A stretch of DNA of 11,746 nucleotides from Candidatus Saccharimonadota bacterium. Its GTDB lineage: Bacteria > Patescibacteriota > Saccharimonadia > Saccharimonadales > Saccharimonadaceae. The stretch's first letter is position 1; every line of letters starts with the position of its first letter. Shown piece after piece: positions 6,766 to 11,746 of this stretch. A program made the position numbers and the translations under genes. The stretch covers positions 1 through 11,746 of the forward strand of contig CAJPON010000016.1 in NCBI GenBank assembly GCA_905372275.1, in the 5' to 3' direction. The notes beneath the pieces were generated by a model. It saw nothing but the letters and a program-made list of their open reading frames with translations. It was not told where the DNA came from and did no database searches.

Positions 6766-7509
6766 CTACAGCATCTTGGCGATATTGATCACCAAGTAGG
6801 CTACTGCTGCGACAGCAATGAGACTCAATGCTATGACGTTGTACAACGTATGCAACGTCGTAGCTGCCGCTGTAGCGACAACCTGGCTACGGTATTTGCG
6901 ATAGTACCACAAGTACACCAGCAAAAAACCGAAGCCAGTCGCGGACAGGGCGACCCCTGCCGCCAGGCTGTACCAGATGTTTGTGATGTGCAGGAGTCCA
7001 AAGCACATACTAGCGCGTGCTCGTTCGCGCCAGCTCCACTTTTCGCTCCCGGATCGAAAAGCTTGCTCCTCTAGCAGCGCGAAGAGCAATAGAGTGTCAT
7101 ACACCCCACATCTGGTTGTCTTGAGACCGTGCAGAGATTTCTGCTTTTTCGTGTAGTTCGTGAAGTCTCCTATGAGGAAGACTCCCACTGCACCGGCAAC
7201 CCAGGCAGCCCCTGTTGCCCATGTTAGGGGAAGAAATGTCGCAAAGCCGCGAGTCAGCAGGTCAACCACGGAGCTATCAAGCCCTGGGATAAACAAGAGC
7301 ACTTTTATCGTGGCAATTGTCATAACAATCAACACTACTGCGATGACACTCAGCTCTCGCCTATCAAAGTGCCTCGTGTCCTCAATTGCAACGACGAGTC
7401 TAGGCCAAACAAACGTCGGCCTGTTGTCTGTCGGCATGACTCTATTGAAGAGCCATGCCATAGCCCCCTTTCGGGGGCGATGCACCACCATAAGATCTGG
7501 AGGATACAT
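6766..7509 (-). CDS. CPBP (Abi) family intramembrane metalloprotease
   Basis: Encodes 247 residues with several membrane helices (about 53-74, 88-113, 137-150, 180-201, 225-243). The three catalytic motifs of the CPBP family are intact in the usual order: EEQAFR (147-152, EExxxR), FGLLH (170-174, FxxxH) and HTLYN (220-224, HxxxN). Relatives include prenyl-protein proteases and bacteriocin-immunity or Abi proteins; the substrate here is unknown. An in-frame GTG at 7518 would give 250 residues, but AGAGGTGAT, a strong match to the anti-Shine-Dalgarno, overlaps that GTG and is well spaced from the ATG at 7509, so I chose the ATG. The promoter is strong, the leader is structured and the 3' UTR carries a hammerhead ribozyme. 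Confidence 0.88.
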   Translation of the reverse strand: MYPPDLMVVHRPRKGAMAWLFNRVMPTDNRPTFVWPRLVVAIEDTRHFDRRELSVIAVVLIVMTIATIKVLLFIPGLDSSVVDLLTRGFATFLPLTWATGAAWVAGAVGVFLIGDFTNYTKKQKSLHGLKTTRCGVYDTLLLFALLEEQAFRSGSEKWSWRERARASMCFGLLHITNIWYSLAAGVALSATGFGFLLVYLWYYRKYRSQVVATAAATTLHTLYNVIALSLIAVAAVAYLVINIAKML

Positions 7510-7584
7510 CTCTATCACCTCTTTCAGGTCTGCTTGTCAAAGTGCGCTTTCAGACAAGGATTTGCTCAACTTGTCAATGAAAGC
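7510..7584 (-). promoter_or_regulatory. Structured 5' leader of the CPBP gene
   Basis: The leader is about 75 bases. On the minus strand GCTTTCA (7584-7578) pairs with TGAAAGC (7552-7546), and inside it, after a two-base bulge, GACAAG (7575-7570) pairs with CTTGTC (7558-7553), giving 13 bp with an 11-base loop. Both GACAAG (7539-7534) and TGAAAG (7526-7521) recur downstream. The second TGAAAG abuts the ribosome binding site, so an alternative fold with CTTTCA could occlude it. No known riboswitch class is recognised. Confidence 0.5.
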
Positions 7585-7589
7585 TGATA

Positions 7590-7618
7590 TATATATCACA
7601 TATGAATGCGTGAGTCAA
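7590..7618 (-). promoter_or_regulatory. CPBP gene promoter
   Basis: On the minus strand TTGACT (7618-7613), a 17-base spacer, then TATATA (7595-7590) with a TGA extension. Transcription should start near 7583. Confidence 0.8.
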
Positions 7619-7764
7619 TTCATCAGGCAATTTTATTGAATTTTGTGCAAAAAAGCGCAAAAATAACGACAAACAAGCATTTTCACCTGTTTGCGACGTT
7701 TGCAGCTGCGGATAAATTTAGCTCTATATTTATAACTAGGAATTGAAACAAATGATAGCAAGAG
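7619..7764 (-). other. AT-rich intergenic stretch, no gene seen
   Basis: About 145 bases between the CPBP promoter and the 45-codon gene. The only hairpin near the end of that small gene is ATAGC-TCTT-GCTAT (minus strand, overlapping its stop codon), followed by a moderately T-rich run, so termination is uncertain. I see no convincing open reading frame or RNA gene. Confidence 0.4.
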
Positions 7765-7902
7765 CTATTTGTCGTCGCTGCTTGATTTCTTGTCGTTTCG
7801 GATAAACCATCGAATCAAAGCGATAGCGGCTACTACGGTTGCAATTATTACTATATACGGTATAGCTACAGTGATATAGGTTATGATGATTTCTTTACTC
7901 AT
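7765..7902 (-). CDS. Small single-pass membrane peptide, 45 residues
   Basis: An open frame of 45 codons from ATG 7902 to TAG 7765. The peptide is MSKEII followed by one long hydrophobic helix (about 5-30, including PYIVIIATVVAAIALI), then a positive RWFIR stop-transfer end and a hydrophilic tail RNDKKSSSDDK. This is the layout of a genuine single-pass protein, likely N-terminus out and C-terminus in by the positive-inside rule. It has no Shine-Dalgarno. A perfect TTGACA with an 18-base spacer places a -10-like AACAAT exactly six bases before the ATG, the spacing seen at the other leaderless starts in the window. No family is recognised. It is divergent from the 8016-9005 gene. Confidence 0.55.
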   Translation of the reverse strand: MSKEIIITYITVAIPYIVIIATVVAAIALIRWFIRNDKKSSSDDK

Positions 7903-7908
7903 AGCTAT

Positions 7909-7938
7909 ATTGTTTAATTAAGATCGTCTACATGTCAA
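7909..7938 (-). promoter_or_regulatory. Promoter of the 45-codon gene, leaderless
   Basis: Consensus TTGACA (7938-7933), an 18-base spacer, then AACAAT (7914-7909, four of six matches to TATAAT), with six bases to the ATG at 7902. Confidence 0.5.
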
Positions 7939-8003
7939 TACTTTCGCCGTATTTTTTGTACTAAACTTGAATCGCTATCGCATTAAAAACGCAAGCAATA
8001 TAG

Positions 8004-8009
8004 TATAAT
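8004..8009 (+). promoter_or_regulatory. -10 element of the 8016-9005 gene, leaderless
   Basis: A perfect TATAAT ends six bases before the ATG at 8016, and there is no Shine-Dalgarno. No convincing -35 at the right distance; TTGAAT at 7967-7972 is too far away. Confidence 0.6.
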
Positions 8010-8015
8010 AAACGT

Positions 8016-9005
8016 ATGAATCCGCTAAACGACAATGATATCCAATACGCTGGCCACCCTGAACAGGCACCGCGTCCTGATCCGTTAGTGCCAGAACCGC
8101 AGCGCCGGCCGCCGCGCGACCCATTCCGTAAATTCCGCCTGATTATGATTGGCGCTGGCGTTGCCGCTGTTTTAGTGATTGTTGTTGCGATCGTGGTAAT
8201 GACGCTCGCTCGCTCATCAACGGTTAAGACAGATGAAAAGAAAAAAACTGACGAGACCAAGGTAGCTCACTTGACTGCCGTCGAAACTATCAAGCACGTT
8301 AACGTTTACTTCAAAGGCAAGGAAAAAGCCAAATCGTCAATCACCACTCCAGTAAGAGTCAAAGGAAGGAAATTTTACACCGTGGTGCCCGACCTTGATC
8401 AAGTTCAGAGTTTGGCTGGTTACGTTCCTAAGGATAAATCAACTTCGCAGCGCGAATCAATCGAGAAAAACATGGACTACGATGGCTTTACCCGCAAGGT
8501 CTTCTCGGAGGGTAACAGAGCAAATTATTTAGCTGATTTCACGCGCGACGATGTCACTTGCCAGCTGAGCACCGATATTTCGCAGCGTGACAAGCTCGGC
8601 GATTGGATGGAGATTCGCTGTCTCGACGCCAAAGTTTACGCTGAATACGCTGAGGCGCAGCAGCCGGTGGTTTCGGTTTATACCCCAGCCGTGAGTGCCG
8701 CTGGACAGTACGGTTTCATCGGTAAGCCAGCTCCGTTCAAGGGCGCGCTGAAAGGCTACCAGCTGCTAGAAATTCCAGTCAGCACAGTGTTGTATCAGCG
8801 AATGACTGCGCCTGACAATCTAGGATTATTCTATCAGACGCCAGACGGCTTGTGGCACTATTTCCAAGATCGTAACCGCAACATACTGGTCGCCTGCACT
8901 CTTTACAATAACCGCGAATTACTGATGGCCTACGCTGACCAAAAGTGCCAGCCGATTGGCGGCAGTACTAGAGATACGGTGACATATTCTGGCAAACGAG
9001 ATTAG
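8016..9005 (+). CDS. One-helix membrane-anchored extracytoplasmic protein, unknown function
   Basis: Encodes 329 residues. The N-terminal 40 are hydrophilic and proline-rich (for example HPEQAPRPDPL and RRPPRDPF). One membrane helix follows (about 41-64), then a charged linker and a domain of roughly 240 residues predicted outside the cytoplasm. That domain has exactly four Cys (182, 202, 294, 311), enough for two disulfides. I recognise no domain. Proline-rich cytoplasmic tails joined to one-helix anchors are common among uncharacterised surface proteins of host-dependent CPR bacteria, but a role in host contact would be a guess. It is the only clear plus-strand gene, divergent from the 45-codon gene and convergent with rpoC. 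The ATG follows a TATAAT by six bases without a Shine-Dalgarno. Confidence 0.8.
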   Translation: MNPLNDNDIQYAGHPEQAPRPDPLVPEPQRRPPRDPFRKFRLIMIGAGVAAVLVIVVAIVVMTLARSSTVKTDEKKKTDETKVAHLTAVETIKHVNVYFKGKEKAKSSITTPVRVKGRKFYTVVPDLDQVQSLAGYVPKDKSTSQRESIEKNMDYDGFTRKVFSEGNRANYLADFTRDDVTCQLSTDISQRDKLGDWMEIRCLDAKVYAEYAEAQQPVVSVYTPAVSAAGQYGFIGKPAPFKGALKGYQLLEIPVSTVLYQRMTAPDNLGLFYQTPDGLWHYFQDRNRNILVACTLYNNRELLMAYADQKCQPIGGSTRDTVTYSGKRD

Positions 9006-9070
9006 ATCTCGCCTTATTCTGGCTGTTGGAATATGCAAAGATACAGCGTGCCAAAAAATTAGCTGCAAAA

Positions 9071-9104
9071 ATAATTACCGCTCGTCTATATGAGCGGTAA
9101 TTAT
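9071..9104 (-). terminator. Terminator shared by rpoC and the convergent 8016-9005 gene
   Basis: A 13-bp perfect stem ATAATTACCGCTC/GAGCGGTAATTAT with an eight-base loop. On the minus strand it is followed by TTTTTGC, a good end for rpoC. On the plus strand the run of T is weak (AGTTTG), so it acts less well for the convergent gene. Confidence 0.85.
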
Positions 9105-9121
9105 AGTTTGAGCGGGTTTGC

Positions 9122-11746
9122 TTATGATTCGGCATCGACATCTGGCGTGATGTCGTCGGCCTCCTCATCAACGCTTTCAGCGTACTCGTCGGCTGGCGAA
9201 TCGTCCTCGCTAGTGTCGAGCGAACGGACGCCAGTACCCACCGGAATCTTGCGGCCGATGATGACGTTTTCCTTCAGGCCGTGCAAGTGGTCGGCGCGGC
9301 CGCTGGTGGCAGCATTGATTAATACGCGGGTAGTATCCTGGAAGGACGCGGCGCTTAGCCACGAATCGCTCCAGATACTTACCTTGGTGATACCCAAGAG
9401 CATTTGCGCGTATTGCGCTGGCTCTTTGCCATTAGCGACCAAAGCCTTATTCTCGGCAACGACGCGCGCTTTCGAAACGATATCGCCCATAACAAAGTCG
9501 CTGTCGCCTGGGTCCTCGATCTGGACGCGGCTAAACATCTGGCGAACGATAATCTCGAGGTGCTTGTCGGCTACATCTTGGCCTTGTGCAGCGTAGATGC
9601 GCAACACTTCGTTAATGATATAGCGTTGAGTTGCCTCGGTGCCCTTCAAGCGCATTAGGTCGTGCAAGTTGAGCGAGCCGATTGTCAAGCGGTCGCCTGC
9701 CTCAACGTGGTCATTAGCCGATACCACTAGCTGCGCAGTACCTGGAATCTCGTAACGGACTGGCGCGGCAGCGTTAGCGGCGATGACGATAGTGTCTTCG
9801 GCGGCTTCGACAACGCCGTCGAATGGCGCTACTAGCGAACGGCTATTATCGAGACCTTCGGCGAGGATATCGCCAGCCTTGACACTAGAGCCGTCTTGCA
9901 ATAGCGGTTTGCGGCCTTCGAGCGGCAAGCGCTCAACGCGGCCAGCCTCTGGCGTGACCTGGACGATATATTTCTTGCCGTCTTCCCAGACATCGACAGT
10001 ACCAGCCATCTCAGTGATGTAAGCTTGACCCTTCGGATTACGCGCTTCGAAGAGCTCTTCAACGCGCGGCAGACCCTGGGTGATGTCGCTACCGGCCACA
10101 CCAGAGTTGTGGAAGGTACGGAGTGTCAGCTGAGTACCTGGTTCGCCGACCGACTGAGCAGCGATAACGCCAACTGGTTGAGCAGCGCCAACTAGCTCGT
10201 TGGTTGCCATGTCAATACCGTAGCTGCGGCGCGGAATACCCTCGAGATTGTTGGTCGAGAGAATCGACTGAATCTTGACCTCGTTGATATTAGTGTCGGC
10301 TTCGATTTTGTTGGCGATTTCGCGGGTAATCAACTCGTTAGCGCCGATATAGCCTGGCACAGCATCACGCGTATAGCGCCCGTACAAGCGATTACCGAAG
10401 CTAATCATCGTTTCCTCAGTCTCTGAACGGTAGATCATGTAGCCTTCGTCATCGCCTTCTTCGTCCTCAACAGTGAAGACATCTTGCGAGACATCGACCA
10501 AGCGGCGCGTTAGGTAACCTGAGTCGGCCGTCTTTAGCGCGGTATCGATCAAACCTTTACGCGAACCGCGGGTAGCGACGAACGATTCCAAGCTCGACAA
10601 GCCGCGGGTGTAGTACGAGCGAATTGGCAGCTCGATTTCGCGGTTGGCGGCGTCGACCTGAATACCAATCATGGCGCTAGCTAGCTTGACGTTGCTAATA
10701 TCACCGCGGGCGCCCGAGTTAACCATGATCGAAATACTAGTGTCGATGTGGTGCAAGTTGTCCTGGAGTAACTTAGTAACTTGATTGTCAACCTTGCGCC
10801 AAGCTGCTACCGTCAAATTGTATCGCTCGTCGTCGGTGATCAAGCCCTGGTCGTATTGGTCGGCAATCAACGCGGCATGCTTGTCGCCTTCCTGGATTAT
10901 CTCCTCGGTTTGATCAAGGTGGACATAGTCGTCCTTACCAGTCGATACTGCGGCCACGGTGGCGAAGCGGAATGCCAAGCCTTTCATGCGGTCGGCCGTC
11001 TTGGCGGTTTCTTCGGCGCCGTAACGGTCAAAGATTTGCGCCAGAACTTTCTTCAACTCTTTCTTGGTCTGGACGTTATTGTTGTAAGGAAAATCGTCCG
11101 GCAAGATTTCGTTGAAGAAGACGCGGCCCAGCGTGGTGTTGTGAATCTCGCCCTTGGCGCGAACCCGAATTGGGCTTTGCAAGTGAAGCCGGCCCATATC
11201 GTAAGCCAACTCAGCGTCGCGACTGTTAGCAAAGACAGCGCGATGCTCGGTCTGTACGCTCGGCTTTTCGTAGGTCAGGTAGTAGTTACCGAGCACGATA
11301 TCCTGGCTGATGCTAAGCACTGGACTGCCATCGGCTGGTTTAAGCAAGTTGTTAACAGCGCTCATCAGCTCGCGAGCTTCAGCCTGGGCGTCATCGGACA
11401 ACGGCAAGTGGACAGCCATCTGGTCGCCATCAAAGTCGGCGTTGAAGCCGGCGCAAACTAGCGGATGCAGCTGAATCGCCTTACCCTCGACTAATTTCGG
11501 CTGGAAAGCTTGGATACTCAAACGGTGCAGGCTTGGTGCGCGGTTAAGCAAGACGTACTTACCCTTGATGACCTCGTCGAGTGCGTCCCAAACCACTGCT
11601 TCGCTCGACTCGATCAGACGAGTAGCGCTGCGGATATTATGCGCGTAATCATGCTCAATCAGCCAGCTGATGACAAATGGTTTAAACAGCTCGATCGCCA
11701 TTTGCTTTGGCAAGCCGCACTGATTGATTTTAAGCTTTGGACCAAC
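9122..11746 (-). CDS. rpoC: RNA polymerase beta' subunit, C-terminal 874 residues (5' end off the window)
   Basis: The frame is open to the right edge, beginning VGPKLKINQCG, so the gene is cut by the window at about E. coli residue 350. Fragment positions: catalytic NADFDGDQ (102-109) with the three Asp that bind Mg2+; bridge-helix start SGARG (344-348); SRKGLIDTALKTADSGYLTRR (about 394-414); trigger loop QLTLRTFHNSG (539-549) with the conserved His; then DITQGLPRVEELFEAR. There is no SI3 insertion in the trigger loop, unlike E. coli. The C-terminal zinc site is missing: the positions of Cys814, Cys888, Cys895 and Cys898 hold Glu430, Thr498, Pro505 and Ser508. After the usual GRKIPVGTG end comes an acidic tail of about 37 residues. 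Upstream rpoB is expected but not seen. Confidence 0.98.
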   Translation of the reverse strand, partial: VGPKLKINQCGLPKQMAIELFKPFVISWLIEHDYAHNIRSATRLIESSEAVVWDALDEVIKGKYVLLNRAPSLHRLSIQAFQPKLVEGKAIQLHPLVCAGFNADFDGDQMAVHLPLSDDAQAEARELMSAVNNLLKPADGSPVLSISQDIVLGNYYLTYEKPSVQTEHRAVFANSRDAELAYDMGRLHLQSPIRVRAKGEIHNTTLGRVFFNEILPDDFPYNNNVQTKKELKKVLAQIFDRYGAEETAKTADRMKGLAFRFATVAAVSTGKDDYVHLDQTEEIIQEGDKHAALIADQYDQGLITDDERYNLTVAAWRKVDNQVTKLLQDNLHHIDTSISIMVNSGARGDISNVKLASAMIGIQVDAANREIELPIRSYYTRGLSSLESFVATRGSRKGLIDTALKTADSGYLTRRLVDVSQDVFTVEDEEGDDEGYMIYRSETEETMISFGNRLYGRYTRDAVPGYIGANELITREIANKIEADTNINEVKIQSILSTNNLEGIPRRSYGIDMATNELVGAAQPVGVIAAQSVGEPGTQLTLRTFHNSGVAGSDITQGLPRVEELFEARNPKGQAYITEMAGTVDVWEDGKKYIVQVTPEAGRVERLPLEGRKPLLQDGSSVKAGDILAEGLDNSRSLVAPFDGVVEAAEDTIVIAANAAAPVRYEIPGTAQLVVSANDHVEAGDRLTIGSLNLHDLMRLKGTEATQRYIINEVLRIYAAQGQDVADKHLEIIVRQMFSRVQIEDPGDSDFVMGDIVSKARVVAENKALVANGKEPAQYAQMLLGITKVSIWSDSWLSAASFQDTTRVLINAATSGRADHLHGLKENVIIGRKIPVGTGVRSLDTSEDDSPADEYAESVDEEADDITPDVDAES

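Noticed and set aside
7510..7518. GTG start for the CPBP protein at 7518
   Set aside because: The GTG is part of the Shine-Dalgarno itself (GAGGTGAT). The ATG at 7509 has the right spacing.
7613..7626. Second CTGATGA on the minus strand upstream of the CPBP promoter, considered as another hammerhead
   Set aside because: There is no stem II and no GAAA after it, so it is a chance match. The same holds for the CTGATGA in 2557-3177.
8968..9171. 67-codon minus-strand frame across the rpoC terminator
   Set aside because: It runs through the terminator hairpin and into the end of rpoC in another frame, so it is a shadow.

Overview
This window is most likely a chromosomal segment of a Patescibacteria/CPR bacterium, and the best fit is Candidatus Saccharibacteria (TM7). 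This is inferred from the str-region gene order, roughly even base composition, small uncharacterised membrane genes placed between translation genes, and leaderless promoters. No gene contains an in-frame UGA and one gene appears to end in UGA, so a UGA-recoded lineage (Gracilibacteria/Absconditabacteria) is unlikely.

The backbone is the str region, read right to left on the minus strand: rpoC (C-terminal 874 residues, running off the right edge), rpsL, rpsG, fusA, tuf and rpsJ. It is not one operon. rpsL-rpsG share a promoter and a terminator. fusA, tuf and rpsJ each have their own promoter, and strong hairpin terminators follow rpsG, tuf and rpsJ. Membrane-protein genes of unknown function lie between fusA and tuf (2557-3177) and after rpsJ (214-534). 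A further gene (1-120) runs off the left edge.

About 2.7 kb of accessory material separates rpoC from rpsL (6567-9121). It holds a plus-strand gene for a one-helix exported protein, convergent with rpoC over a shared terminator. It also holds an unannotated 45-codon membrane peptide gene and a CPBP/Abi intramembrane protease gene with a structured leader.

The main discovery is in this block. A complete type III hammerhead self-cleaving ribozyme lies at 6665-6719 on the minus strand, 46 bases after the CPBP stop codon. All core nucleotides are canonical and all three stems pair perfectly. An upstream copy of one stem III strand could compete with ribozyme folding.

Other points of note: EF-G has lost the G4 Asp (NKIN instead of NKxD) and the usual G5 motif. 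RpoC has lost all four cysteines of its C-terminal zinc site. S12 has Pro at the position of the streptomycin-linked Lys88. Four non-translation genes have a -10-like hexamer exactly six bases before ATG and no Shine-Dalgarno, which indicates leaderless mRNAs, whereas the translation genes with visible starts have Shine-Dalgarno leaders.
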